A DNA stretch of 64,000 nt from Pagrus major. Taxonomy: Eukaryota > Chordata > Actinopteri > Spariformes > Sparidae. The notes beneath the pieces were generated by a model. That model was not told the origin of the DNA and made no database searches. It saw nothing but the letters and a program-made list of their open reading frames with translations. Numbering within the stretch: position 1 is the stretch's first letter; each line of letters opens with the position of its first letter. Both the position numbers and the translations under genes were made by a program. Of the stretch, positions 12,606 to 23,252 are shown piece by piece. The DNA lies in assembly GCF_040436345.1 (NCBI RefSeq), contig NC_133230.1:7895297-7959296 (forward strand). Direction: 5' to 3'.

Positions 12606-12643
12606 GTGGACTTTTGGTGGAGGAACCAAACTCATCGTTGACT
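12606..12643 (+). CDS. Ig light chain J segment 1 (J1)
   Basis: Encodes [12 protein letters not shown] with the FGGG bulge motif, ending at a GTAAGT donor. Its signal is nonamer GGTTTTTGT (12567-12575), a 23-bp spacer and heptamer CACTGTG (12599-12605), the partner class for the 12-spacer V genes. One J serves each cassette. The last J base T completes a Ser codon with C1. An isolated CACAGTG lies at 12555-12561, five bases before the nonamer; this is true of every cassette. Confidence 0.93.
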
Positions 12644-13117
12644 GTAAGTATCACAGATTTTATTATTTCTGCAACATTAAAAATATTAGACAAAGTTTTG
12701 TGTCAGAATGTGATAAAACAAGAATTTATTCTGTATAATTTACATGTTGTGGATATTTTTTGATGATAATTGAGCTGGTCTGATAACAGTTTGGAAACAT
12801 TTGTGCTGAGATTAATATTCTTTCAGTATTATAGATAATGTGGGATAATATTTGACAAATACCTCGACTTTTCTTTTCTTATGTTTGGAATAAATATTTG
12901 TTTTTTAGCAAACTTTGGTTGTAACATTTCTCTCAGCAGCTTTCTAACACTCAGAAAAAATACGTTGTTTATTTTTTAATTTGTAAAATTCAACAATTGT
13001 TTGATATAAAATCTAACTTTGATGCCGTAGTATTTATATATAAATAAGTGAGTTTTCATGAACATCCATTAAAGATGTAGTTTGTGTTCACAGCTCGTTA
13101 GTTTAAAGTGGTGAAAA

Positions 13118-13127
13118 GGAAGTGAAA
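13118..13127 (+). promoter_or_regulatory. ETS-IRF composite motif in J1-C1 intron (putative enhancer core)
   Basis: AAAAGGAAGTGAAAC fits the PU.1/IRF4 composite consensus GGAANNGAAA known from mammalian kappa 3' and lambda enhancers. An E-box CAGATG follows at 13132-13137. The block keeps its sequence in both C isotypes while the surrounding intron differs. Enhancer function is inferred. Confidence 0.65.
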
Positions 13128-13564
13128 CAGACAGATGACAAAGTCTTTAACTGTGTACAGATGTTACATTTTTAAACATGAAAATCACTGAAGGGATGAA
13201 TTATTTATTGTCAAACAATATAAAGCAGATATGAAGATTTCAGTAAAATGTTGAATTAGAATTACACCAAAGTCATGTTGCATTTTATTGTCTAATTCTT
13301 ATTGATTCATGCTGAGTGTCACAGTAGAAGATGAATTGTTTTAAAAGTCAAAATGACATCAACTTTTATCATTTAGTTTTATTTGTTAAACTCTCATTTC
13401 CTCCATGTGTCACCTCCTCTCCTCTGTCTGATCACAGTATCTTGCACACAGCTCATCCACAGTACTGATAACCTCTGTCATGTATCATCAGTGTCTCATG
13501 TCCAGCTGTCTGTCCTGCAGTGGAAGTTAATCTGCTCCTTGTGTGTCTCTGCTCTCCCCTCCAG

Positions 13565-13884
13565 CTGCCCCCACGGTCAGGCCCTCCGTCTCTCTGCTTC
13601 CCCCCTCCTCTGAGCAGCTCTCCGGGGGCTCGGCCACGCTGGCCTGCCTGCTGACCGGCTACTCTCCTCAGGGAGCCGTGGTGCACTGGGAGGTGGACGG
13701 TACTGAGGTGACAGAGGGGGTCCTGAGCAGCTCAGAGGTGGAGAGCAGCGGACGCTACAGCAGTAGCAGCACCCTGAGCCTGAGCCAGGAGCGCTGGATG
13801 GGAGGAGAGCTGTACAACTGCAAGGTCCTCCATCATGGCCACAGCCAGACCCAGTCCATCCACAGGAGCCAGTTTAAGGCCTAG
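13565..13884 (+). CDS. Ig light chain constant exon, isotype C-A, copy 1 (C1)
   Basis: Constant domain of about 106 residues. It opens SAPTVRPSVSLLPPSSEQL, with domain cysteines in SATLACLLTGY and ELYNCKVLHH and core Trp in VVHWEVDG. The acceptor is CCCCTCCAG. The last residues are SQFKA, where the other six C-A copies have SQCKA, so the usual heavy-chain-bonding cysteine is Phe (TTT for TGT). It also differs from its sisters at APTV (GPMV elsewhere) and GAVVHW. Polyadenylation signal AATAAA is at 14087-14092. With C2 it lacks the roughly 38-bp 3' UTR segment that the other C-A copies carry. The J1-C1 intron is 921 bp. The isotype is kappa-like, perhaps the teleost L3-like class. Confidence 0.92.
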
Positions 13885-14580
13885 AGGGGCTGGCTGAAGC
13901 CCAGGACGGGAGCTGTGTGTGAATCTGAGTTTGAATGTTTGTAGAGGAAACTAAAGCTTTGTGTGACAGAGAACAACACTGCTGTAAAGTGTTGGACAAC
14001 AACAGCTTAGAGAGTGATGTGTGTAGCTCAGCAGCTGGATGTGAGTGTGCTTAATAACTGTCATGATGATGACTGATGTTTTTGCTAATAAAGCTTGAAG
14101 TGATCAATAACTTTATGAAGTGTTTGGTCTTTTATTTTGTGAAGAGTCATAAGAAATAAAATGGTTTCATAACTTCAACTGATACTCCTCTCTGTGGAGA
14201 ATGAAACACTTTGGATTCATCATGTAGATATAACATGACATACTCTATTAAATATTGCACAATAATGTGATATAACAAGACATTTTGAGGTCATTTATAT
14301 GTTGTATATATTCCTTGTTTTCATATGAAGCTTGGCTGATATTGCATTTTGGCATCAACATTGTTACAGAGACACTGAAGTTTAAAACTGTATATGGAAG
14401 AGTGTCTGTGAGTCTGTTTCAGCTTTATTTAGATTCATTGTGGTTCTGCTTGATGACTCTTGTGTTCACTGGACAAGTTCTCCTCATCACAGTCTCTTCA
14501 CTAACCCTCTGCACCTGCAGCAGGCCATTCTCACTTCAGTCAAACTGAAGGAGGTTTTTGTACGGCTCTGAATCACTGTG

Positions 14581-15034
14581 TGAACGTTGAACCAGCACCC
14601 AGACAGTAGTAATCTCCTACATCTTCAGCCTGAACTCCACTGATCGTCAGAGTGTAGTCAGAACCAGAATAGCTGCCACTGAATCGAGACGGAGTTCCAG
14701 AGTTTAGAGTTGATGAAGTGTATATCAGGAGTTTGGGAGCCTGTCCAGGTTTCTGAAGGTACCAACTGAGATCATCATCAATATTTGAACTCCCTGTGGC
14801 GCTGATGGTCACAGTCCCTCCAAGACTAACAGACTTGGATTTGTCAGCCTGAGTCAGGAAATTGTTTGCAGAAGACTCTGAAATGAGAAATGACAAATCT
14901 TGTGAATAAAAATGAAAAAAGTTAAACAAAAATTAAGTGGAAGGAACAAACTGAATTTGCACCCAACGTTTTCAAAATCTCTCACCCTGACTCAGAAAAC
15001 CCAACATGACAATCAGAGTTATTGGCGACATCAT
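14581..15034 (-). CDS. Ig light chain V gene, family B, copy 1 (V-B1)
   Basis: Second variable family of the array. Leader exon 14986-15034 encodes [18 protein letters not shown] exon is 14581-14877. The domain reads [17 protein letters not shown], then [34 protein letters not shown], and ends [15 protein letters not shown]. Trp35 and Cys88 are present, but the first cysteine (Cys23, expected in TISCTG) is Ala (GCC). No other cysteine is present in the mature domain. The signal at 14553-14580 has CACAGTG, a 12-bp spacer and ACAAAAACC. Octamer variant CTTTGCAT is at 15129-15136. The gene is otherwise intact, so Cys loss is not part of general decay. It lies right of C1 on the opposite strand; joining to J1 would flip the J-C segment. 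Confidence 0.92.
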
Positions 15035-15357
15035 CCTGATGCAGTTTTCAGTGTGAGTGCATGAAAACAGTTCAGACTCTCTGTGACATAAGAACTTAAA
15101 CTGTGAGGAGCAGTGATGCATTAAAATCATGCAAAGTATATTTAAGAAGGCAAACACACACCTGTTCATGTGAAACAGAAAAAGAGGAGGTGAGGTGGAG
15201 TGACAGCTCATCATGTTGAGGATCATTGGACAGTTTAAAGTCCATCTAGAAAATTTAGACTTTGATCTGTTTTACATTTCTTCTCCACATTTTAAACATC
15301 CTGCATTTCACATCTTTATGATCTCACATGACTTTGTCCTCATTAACAGGTCTATAT

Positions 15358-15370
15358 CACCCCCTGCTGG
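15358..15370 (-). promoter_or_regulatory. CTCF-like motif in spacer 1
   Basis: The minus strand reads CCAGCAGGGGGTGAT, close to the vertebrate CTCF core CCASYAGRKGGC. The same motif in the same orientation occurs in all ten spacers (the 11-bp core starts at 15360, 21260, 26016, 30914, 35643, 41486, 46205, 51118, 55842 and 61843). Binding is not shown. Confidence 0.4.
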
Positions 15371-15720
15371 CCAACTTCATCAACACTGACCTCACTATGA
15401 ACTGACACAATTATTGACTGATTTTGAATGTATTCACTATTTCCCTAAATCCTGTTGTTGAGACTTCTTTCTTGCTAGTTGTGACTAGTGATAGCATAGC
15501 ATCCTTTTCAATGTTGGAAAAATAGAGCTGTGTGAATCTTATGGCAGTGAGACACAACTATCACAGGTTATAGTTGGTGAAAGATTGAATTTCATTTGTA
15601 TCTCCAGGTCAAGATGCATCAGAAAAATATCATCATTCTTTAAAATAAACAAGAGAAAGCCTGAGCCCTGTCCTTAGTCAGGAAACTGATAGTGCAAGAT
15701 GTAGGTTATCTTAATTGAGA

Positions 15721-15873
15721 TTTAGCTTAGCTTAGCTGAGACTGATAACATGTGAAAACAGCTGCCATGTCCCCATAGGCAAGTAAATCTGACCATCAGC
15801 ACCTCTAAAGCTGTCGTGTTCCTGACATTTCTGTCTGGTTTTGTTGTGTGTTTAATGCTAAGCTAAGCTAGCC
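15721..15873. repeat. Short repeat with AGCTTAGCTTAGC inverted ends (spacer 1)
   Basis: TTAGCTTAGCTTAGCTGAG at the left and its near inverted complement ATGCTAAGCTAAGCTAGC at the right bound about 150 bp. This looks like a miniature inverted-repeat element. Its core (ACTGATAACATGTGAAAACA onward) is shared with the spacer repeats of the other cassettes. Confidence 0.5.
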
Positions 15874-15915
15874 GACTGCTAATTGACTGATATAACCAAT
15901 ATCAACCTATAACGA

Positions 15916-16984
15916 AGGTCAGACTCTATCTGCTGAGGAAGCTCAGGTCCTTTGGAGTGCAGGGGGCACTCCTGAGGACTTTCTATGACTCTGTGGTGGC
16001 ATCAGCCATTTTCTATGAAGTAGTCTGCTGGAGCAGCAGCATCTCGGCAGCAGATAGGAAGAAACTTGATAAACTTATCAAGAAGGCCAGCTCCATCCTG
16101 GGATGCCCTCTTGACCCAGTGCAGGTGTTGGGAGAGAGCGGGATGATGGATAAACTGTCATCGCTGCTGGTGAAGGAGTCCCACCACTGCAGGACACTAT
16201 CACAGCACTGAGCAGCTCCTTCAGCGGTAGACTGATACACCCCAAGTGTGTGAAGGAGAGGTATCGCAGGTCCAAGTGTGTGAAGGAGAGGTATCGCAGG
16301 TCCAAGTGTGTGAAGGAGAGGTATCGCAGGTCCAAGTGTGTGAAGGAGAGGTATCGCAGGTCCATGTGTGTGAAGGAGAGGTATCGCAAGTCCATGTGTG
16401 TGAAGGAGAGGTATCGCAGGTCCAAGTGTGTGAAGGAGAGGTATCACAGGTCCAAGTGTGTGAAGGAGAGGTATCGCAGGTCCAAGTGTGTGAAGGAGAG
16501 GTATCGCAGGTCCAAGTGTGTGAAGGAGAGGTATCGCAGGTCCAAGTGTGTGAAGGAGAGGTATCGCAGGTCCAAGTGTGTGAAGGAGAGGTATCACAGG
16601 TCCTTCCCTCCTGCTGCTGTCAGACTCTACAACCAGCACTGCTCCCAGGAGACCTCACTGTGCACTGTGCAATAAAAACTGTATTCATAACTCATTTCTC
16701 ATTTGGTTTGCACTAACTGGGCAATTTTCATTCTCATATTTATTATTTATTAATAACAATACAAAGTCCACACTGTTTATAATTACACTGTTTATATTTG
16801 TACATATTATGAATATATGATTCTATTTCTGCTACAGCTCTTCTTCTTACCTTTTTATTAAATTGTTTATTTGTTACTATTATTATTGTTTATTGTTATA
16901 TTGAACTGTCCTTTGGCTGCTGTGACGTACAAATTTCCCCCTTTGCGGGTCTAATAAAGGAATTTCTGATTCTGATTCTGACTC
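15916..16984 (+). mobile_element. LINE 3' end, L2/CR1 group, with internal minisatellite (spacer 1)
   Basis: The 5'-truncated tail of a non-LTR retrotransposon. It encodes the end of a reverse-transcriptase protein (RLYLLRKLRSFGVQGALLR, VVCWSSS, LDKLIKKASSILGCPLD, later AAVRLYNQH). A 3' UTR ends TAATAAAGGAATTTCTGA followed by TTCTGA repeats. The frame shifts before the minisatellite. Without the minisatellite the copy is 709 bp, the same as the copies after cassettes 5 and 9 (709 and 710 bp), so it moved with the segment and was not inserted three times. Confidence 0.8.
16244..16603. repeat. 30-bp minisatellite, 12 units
   Basis: Exactly twelve 30-bp units, starting AAGTGTGTGAAGGAGAGGTA, inside the LINE coding tail. 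Each unit is ten codons (KCVKERYRRS), so the frame is kept. Units differ by single bases (CGC or CAC, AAG or ATG). Confidence 0.95.
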
Positions 16985-17354
16985 TAAATGTGATATCAGT
17001 CAGCACACTTCTGTAAATTTTGAATGTATGATTTGAAAGTTATGTAAGAGTGTTTTGTATATTTGGATTTATGTGTGATATACTTTTCATATCTTTTGCT
17101 TATTTCATCTTTTTGAAAATGAACATTGTAGGATGTTGGTTAAAATAACAGTGTTATTTTTTTATATGATATTTTGATAATATATTTAAATTAATAGGTA
17201 TCGTGTGCTTGGTGAGGTCCCTGTCAGCTCTGTGTTCAGTGGTCTGTGTCAGAGTCTCTTCCTCTTCAGCCGCTGCAGTCGGTTCCTGCTGTAACAGCTC
17301 AGTGTCTCTGCAGTCTGACTGAGGGAGGTTTTTGTACGACGACAAATCACTGTG

Positions 17355-17813
17355 TGAACACATCAACGCTGGTTAGAGTGGGTTCATTCATACAGTAATA
17401 AACTGCTGCATCTTCAGTCTGAACTCCACTGATGGTCAAAGTGAAGTCCAGGTTGCTTCCACTGCCACTAAACCGAGCTGGTGTTCCTGATTCACGTGTG
17501 CTCACAAATTTTATTAGGAGCTTCGGAGTCTGTCCAGATTTCTGTTGATACCAGTACAGATAACTACCATCGTGAGGACGTTTGTTGGTGTTACAGGTGA
17601 GAGTGACAGTGGATCCTGGAGCAGATGTCACTACTGGAGGCTGAGTCACAGTCACCTGACCGCTGCATCCTGCACACGAAAACAAATCATTGATTTATCA
17701 GCAGAAATAAATGAGAGAAAAGGCAGCACATCATGTCTGAAATGTTGCTGAGTGAACCAACCTGTAAAACAGCAGCAGGCCAGCGTCCAGATGAGGATGG
17801 TGATGAGAGTCAT
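17355..17813 (-). CDS. Ig light chain V gene, family A, copy 2 (V-A2)
   Basis: Leader exon 17762-17813, V exon 17355-17669, 12-spacer signal 17327-17354, octamer variant 17916-17923. The domain is intact with both cysteines. CDR1 ([14 protein letters not shown]) belongs to a short class shared with V-A9 and V-A10. CDR3 reads [13 protein letters not shown], nearly the same as V-A10 and unlike all others. V-A2, V-A6 and V-A10 occupy the same position (next to the LINE spacer) in the four-cassette period, and V-A6 does not share this CDR3. Confidence 0.93.
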
Positions 17814-18510
17814 GGTGGTTGTGCTTTCTGCTGTGTTGACTGACAGATCTGAGTCCTGCAGTGTTGAACTCACAGGACTATAAACCTTCTCAGTTCACTG
17901 GAGGATCAGCTGACCATGCAAAGCCTCCTCTCTATGGAAATGATTTCTCTGCTCTCAACACACTGAAGGCAACGTGGGACACAAAATCAGGAGAAATACT
18001 GCTTGGATTTACACCATCTATGATCTTAATGGAACAGAGGAAAATATTTATATTAGAAGTGCAGTTGAGGATTTAAAGATGAGTTTGTGTCCACTGTGGT
18101 TGGTATGATATGTCTGTTTGTCTGCCGTTCATTTACTCACAGGGTTTACTGTAGATAAATAATATATTTAATATCTCTTTAATATGAGTTATCAGTAAAT
18201 TATGATTATTTCAAAAGCATCATGTTAATTTAACCATGTATCAACTGATATAAACTGTGAAGAAATGACTTTGTTTCAAGGAGACTGTAATCGTTTCTCT
18301 GTCAGGAGTAGAAAAGTCAAGAAAAATGAAAGAAATGATTCTTATTTCTTCAATATTTTCAATCCATAACATTGAACAATGTTTGTAGATTCAACAAATA
18401 TGAATATTTCTGTGTTAATATGAAAAGCAGAGAGTGTTTTCAGTGGATAGATGCTTGTTCACAGTGCAGGAGGTTTTTGTACGGCCACTTAATGAGTTTG
18501 TATCACTGTG

Positions 18511-18548
18511 GTACACTTTTGGTGGAGGAACCAAACTCATCATTCACT
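18511..18548 (+). CDS. Ig light chain J segment 2 (J2)
   Basis: Encodes [18 protein letters not shown] donor. The 23-spacer signal has nonamer 18472-18480 and heptamer 18504-18510. Only J2 and J7 begin with Tyr (TAC), and their flanks match closely. Confidence 0.93.
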
Positions 18549-19016
18549 GTAAGTACCAGAGATTTTATTTTTCTGCACCATTAAAAATATTAGACAAAGT
18601 TTTGTGTCAGAATGTGATAAAACAAGACTTAATTCTGTATAATTTACATGTTGTGGATATTTTTTGATGATAATTGAGCTGGTCTGATAACAGTTTGGAA
18701 ACATTTGTGCTGAGATCAATATTCTTTCAGTATTATAGATAATGTGGTATAATATTTGACAAATACCTTGACTTTTCTTTTCTTATGTTTGCAATAAATA
18801 TTTGTTTTTTTAGCAAACTTTGGTTGTAACATTTCTCTCAGCAGCTTTCTAACACTCAGAAAAAATATATGTTGTTTATTTTTTAATTTGTAAAAGTCAG
18901 CAGTTGTTTGGTATAAAGTCAAACGTTGATGCCATAGTATTTATAAGTGAGTTTTCATGAACATCCATTAAAGATGTAGTTTGTGTTCACAGCTCATTAG
19001 TTTAAAGTGGTGAAAA

Positions 19017-19026
19017 GGAAGTGAAA
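19017..19026 (+). promoter_or_regulatory. ETS-IRF composite motif, J2-C2 intron
   Basis: GGAAGTGAAA followed by CAGATG, as in cassette 1. Confidence 0.65.
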
Positions 19027-19462
19027 CAGACAGATGACAAAGTCTTTAACTGTGTACAGATGTTACATTTTTAAACATGAAAATCACTGAAGGGATGAAT
19101 TATTTATTGTCAAACAATATAAAGCAGATATGAAGATTTCAGTAAAATGTTGAATTAGATTTACACCAAAGTCATGTTGATTTTATTGTCTAATTCTTAT
19201 TGATTCATGCTGAGTGTCACAGTAGAAGATGAACTGTTTTAAAAGTCAAAATGACATCAACTTTTATCATTTAGTTTTATTTGTTAAACTCTCATTTCCT
19301 CCATGTGTCACCTCCTCTCCTCTGTCTGATCACAGTATCTTGCACACAGCTCATCCACAGTACTGTTAACCTCTGTCATGTATCATCAGTGTCTCATGTC
19401 CAGCTGTCTGTCCTGCAGTGGAAGTTAATCTGCTCCTTGTGTGTCTCTGCTCTCCCCTCCAG

Positions 19463-19782
19463 CTGGCCCCATGGTCAGGCCCTCCGTCTCTCTGCTTCCC
19501 CCCTCCTCTGAGCAGCTCTCCGGGGGCTCGGCCACGCTGGCCTGCCTGCTGACCGGCTACTCTCCTCAGGGAGCCGCGGTGCGCTGGGAGGTGGATGGTA
19601 CTGAGGTGACAGAGGGGGTCCTGAGCAGCTCAGAGGTGGAGAGCAGCGGACGCTACAGCAGTAGCAGCACCCTGAGCCTGAGCCAGGAGCGCTGGATGGC
19701 AGGAGAGCTGTACAACTGCAAGGTCCTCCATCATGGCCACAGCCAGACCCAGTCCATCCACAGGAGCCAGTGTAAGGCCTAG
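19463..19782 (+). CDS. Ig light chain constant exon, isotype C-A, copy 2 (C2)
   Basis: Opens GPMVRPSVSLL and ends SQCKA, so the terminal cysteine for the heavy-chain bond is present. It has AAVRWEVDG and RWMAGELYNC; Ala in WMAGEL is shared only with C9. Polyadenylation signal is at 19985-19990. The 3' UTR is of the short form shared with C1. J2 and the following V-B2 match cassette 7, but this C exon matches cassette 9 better, which is a sign of exchange inside the array. Confidence 0.94.
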
Positions 19783-20477
19783 AGGGGCTGGCTGAAGTCC
19801 AGAACAGGAGCTGTGTGTGAATCTGAGTTTGAATGTTTGTAGAGGAAACTAAAGCTTTGTGTGACAGAGAACAACACTGCTGTAAAGTGTTGGACAACAA
19901 CAGCTTAGAGAGTGATGTGTGTAGCTCAGCAGCTAGATGTGAGTGTGCTTAATAACTGTCATGATGATGACTGATGTTTTTGCTAATAAAGCTTGAAGTG
20001 ATCAATAACTTTATGAAGTGTTTGGTCTTTTATCTTGTGAAGAGTCATAAGAAATAAAATGGTTTCATAACTTCAGCTGATACTCCTCTCTGTGGAGAAT
20101 GAAACACTTTGGACTCATCATGTAGATATAACATGACATACTCTATTAAATATTGCACAATAATGTGATAAAACAAGACATTTTGAGGTCATTTACATGT
20201 TTCATATATTCGTTGTTTTGATATGAAGCTTGGCTGATATTGCATTTTGGCATCAACATTGTGCAGAGACACTGAAGTTTAAAACTGTATATGGAAGAGT
20301 GTCTGTGAGTCTGTTTCAGCTTTATTTAGATTCATTGTGGTTCTGCTTGATGACTCTTGTGTTCACTGGACCAGTTCTCCTCATCACAGTCTCTTCACCA
20401 ACCCTCTGCACCTGCAGCAGGCCGTTTTCCCTTCAGTCAAACTGAAGGAGGTTTTTGTACGGCTCTGAATCACTGTG

Positions 20478-20936
20478 TGAACGCTCCATCACCATGTTCA
20501 CCCAGACAGTAGTAATCTCCTACATCTTCAGCCTGAACCCCACTGATGGTCAGAGTGTAGTCAGAACCAGAATAGCTGCCACTGAATCGAGACGGAGTTC
20601 CAGAGTTTAGAGTTGATGAATAATATATCAGGAGTTTGGGAGCCTGTCCAGGTTTCTGAAGGTACCAACTGAGATCATCTTCAATATCTGAACTCCCTGT
20701 GGCGCTGATGGTCACAGTCCCTCCAACACTAACAGACTTGGATTTGTCAGCCTGAGTCAGAAAATTGTTTGCAGAAGATTCTGAAATGAGAAATGAGAAA
20801 TCTTGTGAATAAACATTTAACAAGTTAAACAAAAATAAGTGGAAGGAACAAACTGAATTTGCACCAAACATTTTCAAAATCTCTCACCCTGACTCAGAAA
20901 ACCCAACATGACAATCAGAGTTATTGGCGACATCAT
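20478..20936 (-). CDS. Ig light chain V gene, family B, copy 2 (V-B2)
   Basis: Leader exon 20888-20936, V exon 20478-20780, 12-spacer signal 20450-20477, octamer variant 21031-21038. Ala at position 23, Cys88 kept. CDR1 [13 protein letters not shown]2 [12 protein letters not shown]3 [10 protein letters not shown]. Framework 1 has VSVGG where most copies have VSLGG. The encoded domain is identical to V-B7 about 25 kb away. Confidence 0.92.
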
Positions 20937-21278
20937 CCTGATGCAGTTTTCAGTGTGAGTGCATGAAAACAGTTCAGACTCTCTGTGACATAAGAACTTA
21001 AACTCTGAGGAGCAGTGATGCATTAAAATCATGCAAAGTATATTTAAGAAGGCAAACACACACCTGTTCATGTGAAACAGAAAAAGAGGAGGTGGTGGAG
21101 TGACAGCTCATCATCTTGAGGATCATTGGACAGTTTAAAGTCCATCTAGAAAATTTAGACTTTGAGCTGTTTTACATTTCTTCTCCTCATTTTAAACATC
21201 CTGAATTTCACATCTTTATGATCTCACATGACTTTGTCCTCATTCACAGGTCTATATCACCCCCTGCTGGAAAACTTC

Positions 21279-21689
21279 AGCTTAGCTTAGCTTAACACAA
21301 AGACTGATAATATGTGAAAACAGCTGGCATGTCCCTATAGGTAAGTAAATCTGACCATCAACACCTCTAAAGCTGTCGTGGTCCTGACATTTCTGTCTGG
21401 TTTCATTGTGTTTTCTGGATGTTTGTGGTCTGTCTGCACTTTGTTTCCCTCCTGTGTTCCTGTGCTCCTCCCCGGCCTGCTTTTCCCTCCACACCTGCCC
21501 TGCTTCAGCCTCGTTAGCTCTGCCCTGTTCCCAGTGTTTTCACCAGCCAATCAGCTCCTTTCCTGTTCTCCTGTTCCTTCACCTCATTCTCCTCACCTGA
21601 GCTTCTCCACCTATCTCTCCACCTGCACCTCAATACATCGTCAATTTATTTTCCATTTAAGTTCAGTTTTCAGTTCAGTGTTTCTGGAC
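21279..21689. repeat. Spacer repeat, short form (after cassette 2)
   Basis: Starts AGCTTAGCTTAGCTTAACAC, shares the ACTGATAA..CATGTGAAAACA core with the LINE-type spacers, and continues into a C/T-rich stretch (CTGCTTTTCCCTCCACACCT onward) ending near GTGTTTCTGGAC. It is joined directly to ACTTC after the CTCF-like motif, whereas LINE-type spacers have about 350 bp more at that point. Small open frames on both strands show no domain. The family is unidentified. Confidence 0.6.
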
Positions 21690-22046
21690 AAATATAAGAG
21701 TGATATCAGTCAACACACTTCTGAAAATTTGAATGTATAATTTTAAATTTATGTAACAGGGTTTTGTATATTTGGATTTATATGTGATACACTTTTCATA
21801 TGTTTTGCTTATTTCATACCTTGAAAATGTGAGGTGAAAATGGACATTGTGGGATGTTAGTTATCATAACAGTGTTAAATTATTAATAAGTATTGTGTGC
21901 TTGGTGAGGTTCCTGTCAGCTCTGTGTTCAGTGGTCTGTGACAGAGTCTCTTCCTCTTCAGCAGCTGCAGTCGGTTCCTGCTGTAACAGCTCAGTGTCTC
22001 TGCAGTCTGACTGAGGGAGGTTTTTGTACGACGACAAATCACTGTG

Positions 22047-22517
22047 TGAACACAGCAGCACTGCTGATTTCATGGTAACTCTGACAGTAATAAACTGCTG
22101 CATCTTCAGTCTGAACTCCACTGATGGTCAAAGTGAAGTCAGAGCTTCTTCCACTGCCACTGAACCGAGCTGGTGTTCCTGATATACGTTGGCTCACAAG
22201 TGTTATTAGGAGCTTTGGAGACTGTCCAGATTTCTGTTGATACCAGTACATACCCTGAACAGTATCAGACCATCTGTAAACAGCTGGATTTGTCTTACAG
22301 GTGAGAGTGACAGTGGATCCTGGAGCAGATGTCACTACTGGAGGCTGAGTCACAGTCACCTGACCGCTGCATCCTGCACACAAAAACAAATCATTGATTT
22401 ATCAGCAGAAATAAATGAGAGAAAAGGCAGCACATCATGTCTGAAATGTTGCTGAGTGAACCAACCTGTAAAACAGCAGCAGGCCAGCGTCCAGATGAGG
22501 ATGGTGATGAGAGTCAT
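22047..22517 (-). CDS. Ig light chain V gene, family A, copy 3 (V-A3)
   Basis: Leader exon 22466-22517, V exon 22047-22373, 12-spacer signal 22019-22046, octamer variant 22620-22627. Intact. Long CDR1 class ([13 protein letters not shown]). CDR2 region [13 protein letters not shown] is unlike the YVSTRESG consensus. CDR3 [13 protein letters not shown] is close to V-A1. Confidence 0.93.
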
Positions 22518-23214
22518 GGTGGTTGTGCTTTCTGCTGTGTTGACTGACAGATCTGAGTCCTGCAGTGTTGAACTCACAGGACTATAAACCTTCTCAGTTC
22601 ACTGGAGGATCAGCTGACCATGCAAAGCCTCCTCTCTATGGAAATGATTTCTCTGCTCTCAACACACTGAAGGCAACGTGGGACACAAAATCAGGAGAAA
22701 TACTGCTTGGATTTACACCATCTATGATCTTAATGGAACAGAGGAAAATATTTATATTAGAAGTGCAGTTGAGGATTTAAGGATGAGTTTGTGTCCACTG
22801 TGGTTGGTATGATATGTCTGTTTGTCTGCCTTTCAATTACTCCCAGGGTTTACTGTAGATAAACAACATATTTAATATCTGTTTAATATGAGTTATCAGT
22901 AAATTATGATTATTTAAAAAGCATCATGTTAATTTAACCATGTATCAACTGATATAAACTGTGAAGAAATGAGTTTGTTTCAAGGAGACTGTGATCGTTT
23001 CTCTGTCAGGAGTAGAAAAGTCAAGAAAAATGAAAGAAATGATTCTTATTTATTCAATATTTTCAAAACATAACATTGAACAATCTTTATAGATTCAACA
23101 AATATTAATATTTCTGTGTTAATATGAAAAGCAGAGAGTATTTTCAGCGGATAGATGCTTGTTCACAGTGCAGGAGGTTTTTGTACGGCCACTTAATGAG
23201 TTTGTATCACTGTG

Positions 23215-23252
23215 GTGGACTTTTGGTGGAGGAACCAAACTCATCGTTGACT
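23215..23252 (+). CDS. Ig light chain J segment 3 (J3)
   Basis: Encodes [12 protein letters not shown]. The 23-spacer signal has nonamer 23176-23184 and heptamer 23208-23214. Just past the donor the intron changes to the C-B type (ATTTCATACAACATGTAGCA), marking the left edge of the alternative C module. The last J base makes Leu with the C-B exon. Confidence 0.93.

Noticed and set aside
13441-13564. Possible extra exon upstream of C-A, after CTGATCACAG
   Set aside because: An acceptor-like site exists, but no open segment with a donor and correct phase follows; the J donor to CCCTCCAG acceptor splice explains the gene.
14972-15226. Minus-strand 84-codon frame running into each V-B leader (e.g. 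14972-15226)
   Set aside because: It is just open sequence upstream of the leader ATG and would put the signal peptide in the middle of a protein. It is absent in cassette 3 without other damage there.
16244-16603. CRISPR-like regular repeat
   Set aside because: Units are contiguous 30-bp tandem copies without unique spacers, inside a LINE tail in a vertebrate genome. It is a minisatellite.
19475-19900. Cys- and Ser-rich minus-strand frames antisense to C-A exons (100-141 codons)
   Set aside because: Shadow frames of GC-rich constant exons, with no independent support; frame and length change between copies with the 3' UTR indel.
21378-21740. Hydrophobic Cys/Pro-rich frames in the short spacer repeats
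   Set aside because: The composition follows a C/T-rich repeat. Ends differ between copies and no family signature is seen.
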